Part shown: positions 24,596-32,590 of the stretch, one piece after another | Numbering within the stretch: position 1 is the stretch's first letter | Layout of the letters: each line of letters opens with the position of its first letter | Origin: a virus | IMG/VR virus record: IMGVR_UViG_3300000212_000001 | Location: 1-47,503 of that record | Length of the DNA: 47,503 nucleotides | Direction: 5' to 3' (one strand) | Notes under the pieces: generated by a model | Seen by the model: the letters and a program-made list of their open reading frames with translations, nothing else | Told to the model about the DNA's origin: nothing | The model's database searches: none | Made by a program: the position numbers and the translations under genes

Positions 24596-25873
24596 ATGGA
24601 ACAATTGGGTAGAGTTCGAACTTTAGAGAAAGATTGGAGAGAGAATGAGCGTTGGTTGAATGTCAAACGTGATTATTCGGCAGAAGATGTTATTAGGTTA
24701 AGTGGTTCGTTTGATGAAGAATATACAGTGTCTACCGTGGGTTCTAAAAAACTTTGGAAATTGATTAACGAAGATGGATATGTTAATTCTATGGGTGCTA
24801 TAACTGCTGGACAGGCAATGCAACAAGTTAAGGCTGGTATTAAGGTTATATATTTATCAGGTTGGCAAGTTGCTGCTGATGGTAATTCGTCAGAAACTAT
24901 GTATCCAGATCAATCATTATATGCATATAATTCAGTACCAATGATGGTAAGACGTATTAATAATACATTCCGTAGAGCAGATGAAATCCAATGGAATAAG
25001 GGAAGAAATGATATTGATTACTTTGCTCCAATTATCGCAGATGCTGAGGCTGGGTTTGGGGGGGTGTTGAACTCTTATGAGTTGACTAAATCTATGATAG
25101 AGTGTGGTGTGTCTGGTATTCATTTAGAAGATCAACTGTCATCTGCTAAGAAATGTGGACACATGGGTGGTAAGGTGTTAGTGCCAACCCAAGAGGCAAT
25201 CCAGAAACTAGTATCCGCGAGATTGGCATCTGATGTTATGGGTGTGCCTATCGTTATTATCGCAAGGACAGATGCTAACGCAGCAACTTTGCTGACATCT
25301 GATATTGATGTTCGTGACAAGGAATTCGTCACAGGGGAGAGAACTGAAGAGGGTTTTTTTAGAGTCAACTGCGGAATAGACCAAGCGATATCAAGGGGAT
25401 TATCTTATGCGGCTTATGCTGATATGCTTTGGTGTGAAACTGCGGTGCCGAATTTAGAAGAGGCTCAAAAATTTGCGACTGCGATACACCAACAGTATCC
25501 TGGCAAGTTGCTGGCTTATAACTGCTCACCGTCTTTTAATTGGAAGAGGAATTTGAGTGATGAAGAAATAGCGCACTATCAACAAAAATTGGGAGAGATG
25601 GGGTTCAAGTGGCAATTTATTACGCTGGCTGGTATTCATGATATGTGGCATTCTATGTTTGAGTTGTCAAAAGATTATGTTGAACGTGGTATGACTGCTT
25701 ATGTGGAGGGTGTCCAAGAACCTGAGTTTAATTCGGTTAAAGATGGATATACATTTGCAAGGCATCAAGAGGAAGTTGGTGCTGGTTATTTTGATTCTGT
25801 TACAAATGTTATACAAGGTGGTAACTCATCGGTTACTGCTATGGATGGTTCTACTGAAGAGGAACAGTTTTAA
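24596..25873 (+). CDS. aceA: Isocitrate lyase AceA
   Basis: A full-length 425-residue isocitrate lyase, which splits isocitrate into glyoxylate and succinate, the first step of the glyoxylate shunt used on acetate or fatty acids. Diagnostic features are the catalytic loop KKCGHMGGK with C187, [46 protein letters not shown] and the C-terminal EEEQF. All key residues seem intact. GGAGAATTT precedes the ATG 22 bases after nrdA. From about 25120 to 25680 the base composition is visibly richer in G/C than its neighbours, consistent with transfer from a bacterium. No malate synthase is in the window. The 2-methylisocitrate lyase branch is less likely given length and motif. Confidence 0.95.
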   Translation: MEQLGRVRTLEKDWRENERWLNVKRDYSAEDVIRLSGSFDEEYTVSTVGSKKLWKLINEDGYVNSMGAITAGQAMQQVKAGIKVIYLSGWQVAADGNSSETMYPDQSLYAYNSVPMMVRRINNTFRRADEIQWNKGRNDIDYFAPIIADAEAGFGGVLNSYELTKSMIECGVSGIHLEDQLSSAKKCGHMGGKVLVPTQEAIQKLVSARLASDVMGVPIVIIARTDANAATLLTSDIDVRDKEFVTGERTEEGFFRVNCGIDQAISRGLSYAAYADMLWCETAVPNLEEAQKFATAIHQQYPGKLLAYNCSPSFNWKRNLSDEEIAHYQQKLGEMGFKWQFITLAGIHDMWHSMFELSKDYVERGMTAYVEGVQEPEFNSVKDGYTFARHQEEVGAGYFDSVTNVIQGGNSSVTAMDGSTEEEQF

Positions 25874-25876
25874 TAT

Positions 25877-25884
25877 TATAAATA
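25877..25884 (+). promoter_or_regulatory. T4-type late promoter (TATAAATA) before the two tagged proteins
   Basis: An exact TATAAATA sits in the 37-base gap after aceA, 26 bases before ATG 25911. A 6-base stem (TTACAA 25890-25895 / TTGTAA 25902-25907) lies between it and the start, and there is no good Shine-Dalgarno. Together with the capsid-targeting-like N-termini downstream, it marks 25911-27832 as a late-expressed unit amid early metabolic genes. Confidence 0.8.
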
Positions 25885-25910
25885 TAATTTTACAATTAGA
25901 GTTGTAATAT

Positions 25911-27128
25911 ATGTTAACATTTCAAGAATATGTAACAGAAGCTAAAAATACTCATATGACTCATATTGAGGATCTTGTCCTTGATGGTGGCGTTAATGGC
26001 ACACGTGGTGCCATTAATGCTTTAAGGTCATTGAGAGATATGTTGTCTGGTAATTCTAATACTTCACATTCAGTTACTGTTAAGTGGGATGGCGCTCCTG
26101 CTGTGTTTGCTGGTATTGACCCGACAGATGGACAGTTTTTTGTTGCGAAGAAGGGTATATTTAATAAGAATCCAAAAGTATATAAGTCACATAACGATAT
26201 AGATGACGACACTTCTGGTGATTTAGCTAGTAAGTTAAAGATTGCATATACTGAATTAAGGAAACTTGGTATTAAGGGTGTCATGCAAGGTGATATTATG
26301 TATACTAATTCTGATCTTAAGAATGAAACAATTGATGGTGAGTCTTATGTTACCTTTCATCCTAATACGATAGTATACGCTGTACCAACATCACAGGCTG
26401 GTTCTATATTACAGTCAAAGATAGGTGTTGTTTGGCATACAAAATATACTGGTGATTCTTTTGAGAATATGTCTGCATCATTTAATATTAGTATTCGTGA
26501 CTTTAAAAAGACTTCGAGTGTATGGACGAGAACTGCTGACCTTACTGATTTGTCTGGAACCGCGACTATGACTAAATCTGAAACTGATATAGTTACATCA
26601 CATTTATCTGATGCTGGTAAGATATTTAGAAAAATATCTGCAACAACATTAAATGATGTTTCTACCAATTCAGTTATTAATCAGTTGATTAATACGTTTA
26701 ATAATACTAAAGTTAGGTCACAAGAGAAGATTACAAATACTAGAAAACACACAGATGAACTTATTAAATATATTTCAGATAAGTATCAAAAAGATATTGA
26801 CAAATTGAAGTCTGATAAAGGCAAAGCTAAAAAGTCGAAATCAAGAGAAGATGTTTTAAGTTTTTTTTCGGATTCTAATAAAAAGAATTTAAGATTGATG
26901 TTTGAGTTACAAAATCATTTAGTTGATGCTAAAGAGATTTTAATAGACAAAATGGAGAGTGTGTCTGATATATCTACCTTTGTAAGAACCAAGGATGGAT
27001 TTAAAGTATCTGGTTCAGAAGGATTTGTTGCAATTGATCGTAATGATAATGCTGTTAAATTGGTAAACCGAATGGAATTTTCAGCAAATAATTTTTCAAA
27101 AGATATAATAAAAGGTTGGGAGAAATGA
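25911..27128 (+). CDS. Putative internal-head nucleotidyltransferase-like (KWDG) protein
   Basis: A 405-residue protein. Residues 1-11 (MLTFQEYVTEA) resemble the T4 capsid-targeting sequence MKTYQEFIAEA, which sends proteins into the prohead core before gp21 cleavage. The body has VTVKWDGAPAVFAG with K58-x-D60-G61, the motif I signature of covalent nucleotidyltransferases (ligases, capping enzymes), then FFVAKKGIF, GVMQGDIMYT (~123-132) and GVVWHTKYTG. This fits an unnamed ligase-like family of T4-like phages. Enzyme activity is inference. A helical Lys-rich region (~255-300) follows. The gene has its own late promoter and overlaps the next by a few bases. Confidence 0.75.
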   Translation: MLTFQEYVTEAKNTHMTHIEDLVLDGGVNGTRGAINALRSLRDMLSGNSNTSHSVTVKWDGAPAVFAGIDPTDGQFFVAKKGIFNKNPKVYKSHNDIDDDTSGDLASKLKIAYTELRKLGIKGVMQGDIMYTNSDLKNETIDGESYVTFHPNTIVYAVPTSQAGSILQSKIGVVWHTKYTGDSFENMSASFNISIRDFKKTSSVWTRTADLTDLSGTATMTKSETDIVTSHLSDAGKIFRKISATTLNDVSTNSVINQLINTFNNTKVRSQEKITNTRKHTDELIKYISDKYQKDIDKLKSDKGKAKKSKSREDVLSFFSDSNKKNLRLMFELQNHLVDAKEILIDKMESVSDISTFVRTKDGFKVSGSEGFVAIDRNDNAVKLVNRMEFSANNFSKDIIKGWEK

Positions 27129-27832
27129 AATCATTTAAGAATTATTTAATGGAAAAGGGTGGTGGTGCTGCGGCTGGTAAACTTGAACTTCTTACTACGT
27201 CTCTATCAGATGCCCGTAAGTTTGCATTGAGTAAGATGTCTACGTTAGATGAAGATATCCCTGATTTTGATTCTAATTATATTTTAGCACAGAAGTTGGC
27301 TCGTAAAGGACATACTAAAAGAAAGGATATGCCTGTTATAACATCAAAGGATGTTAATAAATTTCAAAAGAGATTGTCTAAGGGGTTTTTAGATATAACA
27401 AAACCATTTGCAGATGATACTGATCAATCAAATCCATTTCCAGAAGGATTGTCTGGCACTAAAGCTAATAGTTTTTTAAAGTCAGGATTAAAGAAATATG
27501 ACGGTGATGCTGAAGATGATGTTGTATCTATTGTGCGTGGGAAGATTTCTGCAAAGGATTTGATACCAATTCAGGCTCAAATATATTTTGATAAGGGGTT
27601 TAAAACCATATCTAAGAATGGTGTTGAATCCACTATCGATTTATTGAATTCTAAGACGTTAATAGTATCGTCTGATAATCGTATTATTGATGGTCATCAT
27701 AGATTTTTATCTGCGTTATTGATAAACAAAAATATGAAACTTAATGTTATACAGATTGACTTACCATTAAATAAGTTATTACCGTTGAGTTTAGCTTATG
27801 GTGATTCTATTGGTAATAAACGGAATCAATGA
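27125..27832 (+). CDS. Putative internal-head protein with ParB/Srx-like fold
   Basis: About 235 residues. I chose ATG 27125 (GGGAGAA upstream) over 27116 because it gives MKSFKNYLMEKGGGAAAGKL. This mirrors T4 internal protein III, whose start is MKTYQEFIAEA and continues with GAGKL. That implies capsid targeting and gp21 cleavage after Glu10. The C-terminal half has KISAKDLIPIQAQIYFDK and SSDNRIIDGHHRFLSALL (~181-198), the layout of the ParB/sulfiredoxin-like fold with the DGHHR motif. Activity (nuclease, NTPase or kinase-like) is unknown. It overlaps the KWDG protein by 4 bases, so both belong to one late operon. Confidence 0.72.
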   Translation: MKSFKNYLMEKGGGAAAGKLELLTTSLSDARKFALSKMSTLDEDIPDFDSNYILAQKLARKGHTKRKDMPVITSKDVNKFQKRLSKGFLDITKPFADDTDQSNPFPEGLSGTKANSFLKSGLKKYDGDAEDDVVSIVRGKISAKDLIPIQAQIYFDKGFKTISKNGVESTIDLLNSKTLIVSSDNRIIDGHHRFLSALLINKNMKLNVIQIDLPLNKLLPLSLAYGDSIGNKRNQ

Positions 27833-27833
27833 T

Positions 27834-28151
27834 ATGAAGATTGATAAGTATTATGAGTATATGGAGTCTGATAAATACAATTTAGAAAAAGAAATAGGAT
27901 ACTATTTGATGTATTCATATTTGTTTACTCATCATCCAGATAGTAATAATATATATTCAGAAACAAGACATCATGAGGTGATGCAGAATTTATATGATAA
28001 TTTTGATAATTTACCAAATCATGTTGACAAGTGTTTATTGAAACGTGAATTTTTAGAGGAAGGAAAAGTATTAGAATATAATGAACATGTATACCCTGAC
28101 ACGGTAAAGACATTTGCATTATATTTCTCGGTGAATCCAACTAATTTGTAG
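27834..28151 (+). CDS. Hypothetical protein
   Basis: About 105 residues from ATG 27834, one base after the previous stop; the frame can be extended upstream into that gene but without support. It is rich in Tyr, His and Asn, with two predicted helices, and has no recognised motif. The segment YLFTHHPDSNNIYSETRHHEV contains several His residues. The ribosome site (CGGA) is weak, so coupling to the upstream gene is likely. Confidence 0.65.
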   Translation: MKIDKYYEYMESDKYNLEKEIGYYLMYSYLFTHHPDSNNIYSETRHHEVMQNLYDNFDNLPNHVDKCLLKREFLEEGKVLEYNEHVYPDTVKTFALYFSVNPTNL

Positions 28152-28159
28152 GAGTGAAT

Positions 28160-28798
28160 ATGAGTAAAGATGTTATTGAGCTGTATCATTGTACTGATAC
28201 AAGGTCATTTAGACCTTTATGGTTGTTAGAAGAATTAGGTGTTGATTACACGTTAACACCAATAGACATATTCGGTGATGGTAAAACTAATAGAGACTAT
28301 CTAACAATAAATCCGAATGCATCTGTCCCGACATTAAAATATAATAATAATGTTATATGGGAGGCTGGTGCTATTTGTATGTATTTGTGTGATATGAATC
28401 CTGAATCGGGGTTGTCTCCTGACGTGTCTAGTTTATATCGGTCTGAGTATTTGAAATGGATGTTTTATGTTACTTCTACTATGGAGTATCCGTTGGTGGA
28501 TTTATTTTTACACAGTAAGTTGTTGCCTAAAGAAAAACGTAGACAGTCTGTAGTTGAGTATTCATTAGAACGATATAAAAAAATATTAGTAGTTATTAAT
28601 AATTCTATGAATGGTAATAATCCAATGATGGTTCAACGTCCATATATGATAGGACATGAATTTTCTGTTGTTGATATAATGGTATCATCTACATTGAATT
28701 GGTTCCCAGAACTTTTACATGATTTCCCACATCTTAAATCGTATGTTGACCGTTGTATTAATAGACCTTCATTTGGCACGGCAATGGAAAAAAATTAA
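28160..28798 (+). CDS. Glutathione S-transferase
   Basis: A GST of about 212 residues with the canonical two-domain layout. The thioredoxin-like N-domain has IELYHCTDTRSFRPLWLLEELG (~5-26), NPNASVPTLKYNN (~52-64, cis-Pro) and WEAGAICMYLCD (E/S-type glutathione contact). The all-alpha C-domain ends with HEFSVVDIMVSSTLNW (~169), equivalent to the N-capping box D of GSTs. TAGGAG five bases before ATG 28160 fixes the start. It could conjugate or reduce electrophiles and peroxides, protecting the infected cell, or act in aromatic or lipid-peroxide metabolism. The exact class is unknown. Confidence 0.9.
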   Translation: MSKDVIELYHCTDTRSFRPLWLLEELGVDYTLTPIDIFGDGKTNRDYLTINPNASVPTLKYNNNVIWEAGAICMYLCDMNPESGLSPDVSSLYRSEYLKWMFYVTSTMEYPLVDLFLHSKLLPKEKRRQSVVEYSLERYKKILVVINNSMNGNNPMMVQRPYMIGHEFSVVDIMVSSTLNWFPELLHDFPHLKSYVDRCINRPSFGTAMEKN

Positions 28799-28806
28799 TA
28801 AACACC

Positions 28807-28835
28807 TTGACAATTAAGTTGGGGTGTGGTATACT
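28807..28835 (+). promoter_or_regulatory. Sigma70-like promoter before the methyltransferase
   Basis: TTGACA (28807-28812), a 17-base spacer and TATACT (28830-28835). Predicted transcription starts near 28842, which rules out upstream start codons such as 28826 for the following gene. It gives the methyltransferase and acyltransferase-hydrolase genes their own early transcript. Confidence 0.82.
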
Positions 28836-28858
28836 ATGAATATAGTGGGGGGTTTAAT

Positions 28859-29866
28859 TTGGATAAAATATATAATTGTGACATCATGGAAGGTTTCAAA
28901 AAGTTAGATGATAATTCTATTGATTGTGTCATTACGTCACCTCCATATTGGCAATTAAGAGACTATGGGTTTGATGGGCAGTGGGGATTAGAACCCACAT
29001 TCCAAGAATATCTTGAACATTTATGGGAAATGATGGATGAGATATATAGAGTTTTAAAAGATACTGGTACTGTGTGGATCAATCTTGGCGACACATATTC
29101 TACTAAATCTGGTGGACTTAATATGGGATATACTGGAAGTAGAACTGGTGAATATTTGGGTGGTATGGTGATAAAACAACCATCTGATTTGAGATCTAAA
29201 AGTTTATTATTGATTCCTCATAGATTTGCTATTGGTTGTTATGATCGTGGTTGGACTATTCGTAATGATATAATCTGGGCAAAGAGAAATGGTATGCCGG
29301 AATCAGTTCGTGATAGATTCTCAAAGAAACACGAATATATCTTTTTAATGACGAAGAAACCTAAAGGTTATTATTTTGACCTTGATTCTATTCGTGATGA
29401 GAATATGACTACTTCTATTAAAAGAGCCTTACGTGGTACTAATGAAAATAAGTATTCTACTGGTATTGGGGTGAGTTCCGCTCAAACTCTTTCTAGACCA
29501 AAGAATGGTGGACGTGATATTGATGAATACAATAGTGGTAATACTTCATTAAATCCAAAAGGAAAGAACCCGGGTGATGTGTCTGATTTTTGGAATATCA
29601 CGATAAAGGGTAATCGTTCTTCACACCTTGCTTCATATAATTCAGAATTAATTGATAAACCTATAATTGCGGGTTGTCCAGTAGGTGGTGTTGTTCTTGA
29701 CCCCTTTTCTGGCACAGGAACTACATTAGTTAGAGCATCACAACTTGGTAGAAAGTATATTGGATTTGAAGCATCAGAACAGTTTTTTAAGATAACTAAA
29801 GAGAATGTTAATACTGAGATTGAACGTAAGAATATTCCGACACTTGATGGTTTTTTAACATTATGA
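28859..29866 (+). CDS. DNA methyltransferase (N6-adenine/N4-cytosine, beta-type)
   Basis: About 335 residues. I place the start at TTG 28859 because GGGGGG (28847-28852) sits 6 bases upstream and the frame before it overlaps the promoter. The result, MDKIYNCDIMEGFKKL, is the usual beginning of this family. Catalytic motif IV is TSPPYWQLRDYG (~31-42) and SAM-binding motif I is LDPFSGTGTTLVRASQLGRKYIGFE near the C-terminus, so the order is the beta class. The central target-recognition region is Gly/Asn/Ser-rich. It probably modifies phage DNA against host restriction; no cognate nuclease is nearby. It overlaps the next gene by 4 bases (ATGA). Confidence 0.92.
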   Translation: MDKIYNCDIMEGFKKLDDNSIDCVITSPPYWQLRDYGFDGQWGLEPTFQEYLEHLWEMMDEIYRVLKDTGTVWINLGDTYSTKSGGLNMGYTGSRTGEYLGGMVIKQPSDLRSKSLLLIPHRFAIGCYDRGWTIRNDIIWAKRNGMPESVRDRFSKKHEYIFLMTKKPKGYYFDLDSIRDENMTTSIKRALRGTNENKYSTGIGVSSAQTLSRPKNGGRDIDEYNSGNTSLNPKGKNPGDVSDFWNITIKGNRSSHLASYNSELIDKPIIAGCPVGGVVLDPFSGTGTTLVRASQLGRKYIGFEASEQFFKITKENVNTEIERKNIPTLDGFLTL

Positions 29867-32145
29867 AACTTTCTAAGTATAATCATGATTGGGTTGATAT
29901 AGACAAACGTATGTATCGTTTGTCTTTACGAGCATTTCGTATTATGAAGAAAGTGTTACGCATGAATGTTAATATTCATTCTGCGTGTAATATAAATGAT
30001 GGTAGTATATTTGTATTTAATCATTTTTCTCGTATAGAAACATTTATTCCTCAATATTTGATACATGAAGAAAATGGTAGTTATTGTTATTCTGTTGGTT
30101 CTGGTGAATTTTTTAAAAATGATGGTATATTGTCATCGTATTTAACGAAGTTGGGGGTTGTACCACATGATCATCCAAGGTTGTTTTCTATATTAGCAAA
30201 ACAAATATTACATGGTCATAAAGTAGTTATTTTCCCTGAAGGTGGGATGGTAAAGGATCATCGGGTTGTTGATGATGAAGGACATTATAATATGTTATGT
30301 CAAACAACCATGAAAGTGCGGAAACAACATACTGGTGCAGCTGTTTTGTCACATGGGTTGGAGGTGTTTAAGTTCATAGTTCGTAATGCTCATAGAGATA
30401 TGGATATGGATAGATTATTAATGTGGCAAAAGGAATTAGATTTTCATAGTTTGGATGAGTTATTGGCAGCAGTAGAAATACCTACTAATATAGTTGCATC
30501 TAATATAACGTTTTATCCTTTACGTGCGACTGATAATGTTTTATTGAAGGCTGTTGAATATATTTCTAATGGACTTACATTACGACAAACAGAAGAATTG
30601 ATAGTTGAGGGGAATTTAATTACTAAAGATACTGATATGGATGTTGTTATGAGTAAAGTGATATCTACCTCCGGTATTTGGCATTCATGGAAGTCATCTT
30701 TAACTGAAACATTTACTGATTCTATAAAATCCTTAGATGATGTGTTTTCTATTGGTAGTGTTGATAAGTCTTGGAAAGGTGAGATGTTGCATAAACATCT
30801 CATAAAGTGTTCTAATGTTACACGTGACTTTTACACTAAAAGTATTTATTCTTATGTTACTATTAATTTAAGCCATCTGACATCTTGTTTATTGATGTAT
30901 AGATTCAAACAAAATATATCATTTGTAAATAAGAAAACACTTTATAAGGAGTTATATTTAACATTAAAAACATTACAACATAAATCAGGAGTGAGGTTGC
31001 ACGATGGTTTAATGATACCTAATATATATGGTGATATATTAAATGGTAATAATGTTAACATGATTAAGTATATTGATTCTCTTGAAAAACAAGGATTGCT
31101 AATTATTGGTGGTGATGTTATATACTTATCTGGTAATTTTGATTCTGGTGTAGATCCGTTGACGGTTAGGGTTGAGAATTTATTAGTTGTATATTATAAT
31201 GAAGTACAGCCGGTTTCTATTGTTGGTAAAGTTATTAATAAGATTGTTGAAAGTGTAGATACTATTAGTAACAAAGATATTGCAATGCATTTATTGGACG
31301 ACCAACAGTTGTCATATGAGTATGATAAGAATATGTATATTAATGATAAATATAATTCTAAATTTGATGGTATTAATTCTTCTGATAATAAACCATTTAT
31401 TCTATTTCCTAAGAAGTCTAATGGTATTGTTGTGTTATTAATCCATGGATTATTGTCATCTCCATATGAAGTTAGAGGTTTTGGTGAATATTTATGTGGT
31501 ATAGGATATATTGTAGTTGGTGCAAGAATAGTTGGACATGGTACATCACCTTATGATTTGTTATCATATAGTTATGAAGATTGGATTAAATCAGTATACG
31601 AGTATTTTCAAATAACTTCTATGTTATCTGAAAATATTGTGATTGTTGGATTTTCTACTGGCGGACTTATTGCATTACGTGAAGAATTTTCTTCTGATTA
31701 TAGAGTTAAATCAGTAGTTGTTATATCAGCTCCATTTTTTTATACGGATTTCCGGGTTAAATTTGCACCATTAGTTTATTATGTTAATAGGGTGGTGGGT
31801 TTGGTGATAGGGAATAATGGAGTGAAACCTTTTTTTAAGAATATTCCAGAGAATGAACATATTAATTATTGGTTAGTTCCCACACGTAGTATATATGAAA
31901 TAGGTAAATTAGTTAAAAGTGTGAAGAAGTGTTTATGTGATGTAACAATACCTATGTTGGTCATTTATTCTAAGGATGACACATTAGTTTCAGTAGATGG
32001 TGCTGATTATATATATAATAATATATCTTCTGTAGATAAAGAAATGCATATTATTGGTTCTGATTGTCATGGTATATTGTATAATAATTCTGATTTAATA
32101 TGGGAAAGAATTTCAATGTTTATTGAAAAAAGACTTGACATTTGA
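29863..32145 (+). CDS. PlsC-type acyltransferase / alpha-beta hydrolase fusion protein
   Basis: A 760-residue, two-domain protein. The N-terminal part is a glycerolipid acyltransferase: FNHFSRIET supplies the NHx4(D/E) catalytic motif (~52-58) and FPEGG (~124-128) the acyl-acceptor motif. A helical linker (~190-500) follows. The C-terminal part is an alpha/beta hydrolase: LLIHGLLSS oxyanion region (~522-530), nucleophile GFSTGG with Ser598, Asp in YSKDDTLVS (~703) and His in SDCHGI (~736), a full catalytic triad like monoacylglycerol lipases and lysophospholipases. One polypeptide could thus both remove and add acyl chains. There is no signal peptide. It is coupled by ATGA to the methyltransferase. 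I know of no such fusion in T4 or cyanophages. Confidence 0.88.
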   Translation: MKLSKYNHDWVDIDKRMYRLSLRAFRIMKKVLRMNVNIHSACNINDGSIFVFNHFSRIETFIPQYLIHEENGSYCYSVGSGEFFKNDGILSSYLTKLGVVPHDHPRLFSILAKQILHGHKVVIFPEGGMVKDHRVVDDEGHYNMLCQTTMKVRKQHTGAAVLSHGLEVFKFIVRNAHRDMDMDRLLMWQKELDFHSLDELLAAVEIPTNIVASNITFYPLRATDNVLLKAVEYISNGLTLRQTEELIVEGNLITKDTDMDVVMSKVISTSGIWHSWKSSLTETFTDSIKSLDDVFSIGSVDKSWKGEMLHKHLIKCSNVTRDFYTKSIYSYVTINLSHLTSCLLMYRFKQNISFVNKKTLYKELYLTLKTLQHKSGVRLHDGLMIPNIYGDILNGNNVNMIKYIDSLEKQGLLIIGGDVIYLSGNFDSGVDPLTVRVENLLVVYYNEVQPVSIVGKVINKIVESVDTISNKDIAMHLLDDQQLSYEYDKNMYINDKYNSKFDGINSSDNKPFILFPKKSNGIVVLLIHGLLSSPYEVRGFGEYLCGIGYIVVGARIVGHGTSPYDLLSYSYEDWIKSVYEYFQITSMLSENIVIVGFSTGGLIALREEFSSDYRVKSVVVISAPFFYTDFRVKFAPLVYYVNRVVGLVIGNNGVKPFFKNIPENEHINYWLVPTRSIYEIGKLVKSVKKCLCDVTIPMLVIYSKDDTLVSVDGADYIYNNISSVDKEMHIIGSDCHGILYNNSDLIWERISMFIEKRLDI

Positions 32146-32163
32146 GTCATATTGTGGTATTAT
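32135..32163 (+). promoter_or_regulatory. Sigma70-like promoter before the tRNA/small-gene block
   Basis: TTGACA (32135-32140) overlaps the end of the acyltransferase-hydrolase gene, followed by a 17-base spacer and TATTAT (32158-32163). It would transcribe the 33-aa peptide, tRNA-Met and the second methyltransferase operon. Confidence 0.78.
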
Positions 32164-32194
32164 ATGTTATAAAGTTGTTTTAATTGGGGAGAAT

Positions 32195-32296
32195 ATGTTA
32201 GTTAATTTAATAGATAGAAAAATAACGTTTGAACCGAATTTAGTTTTATTTCATTTGGTTGTGACAGGAATATATTTTGCTTATCATTTGTTTTAA
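32195..32296 (+). CDS. Very small membrane-type peptide
   Basis: A 33-codon frame at ATG 32195 behind GGGGAGA and directly after a promoter. The C-terminal half (LVLFHLVVTGIYFAYHLF) is hydrophobic and aromatic, long enough for one membrane span. No relative is known. It may instead be a short leader before the tRNA; the good ribosome site argues for translation. Confidence 0.5.
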   Translation: MLVNLIDRKITFEPNLVLFHLVVTGIYFAYHLF

Positions 32297-32302
32297 AGAA
32301 TG

Positions 32303-32378
32303 GGGTCTGTAGCATAATGGTTAATGCATCCGACTCATAATCGGCCGAGTGTAGGTTCGAGTCCTACCAGACCCACCA
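32303..32378 (+). tRNA. tRNA-Met (CAT anticodon)
   Basis: A complete cloverleaf: acceptor GGGTCTG pairs with CAGACCC, the D-arm is GCATAATGGTTAATGC, the anticodon loop CTCATAA has CAT at 32336-32338, and the T-arm is GTAGG-TTCGAGT-CCTAC. The discriminator A and CCA (32376-32378) are encoded. The anticodon stem lacks the three G-C pairs of initiator tRNA, so it is elongator Met. A lysidine-modified Ile(CAT) identity cannot be excluded by eye. Confidence 0.95.
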
Positions 32379-32397
32379 ATTTTAGTAGGGAATAGTT

Positions 32398-32562
32398 ATG
32401 AAAGAAATATGTAGTGGAGATGGTGTTATATCTGGAAGATATGGATATGGTATTGTATTAGATGTTAATGTGTGTAATGTGTTTAATATCTATAAGGTTT
32501 CATTTGATAGATATGGTATTAGGTGGGTGTGTTCACTTGTACCTGTGTGTGCAGATGTGTGA
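32398..32562 (+). CDS. Small hypothetical protein after the tRNA
   Basis: A 54-codon frame from ATG 32398, with GTAGGGA upstream, starting 20 bases after the tRNA. The product is Gly/Tyr/Val-rich with four Cys and has a strand-like pattern: GVISGRYGYGIVLDVNV then NIYKVSFDRYGIRWVCSLVP. This suggests a small beta-barrel, but no family is recognised. Confidence 0.6.
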   Translation: MKEICSGDGVISGRYGYGIVLDVNVCNVFNIYKVSFDRYGIRWVCSLVPVCADV

Positions 32563-32590
32563 TGCAACATCTGTTGGTGCGAGGCGACTG

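Noticed and set aside
28826-28858. Upstream start (28826) for the first methyltransferase
   Set aside because: It falls inside the -10 of the 28807 promoter and before its predicted transcript start; TTG 28859 with GGGGGG upstream is better.
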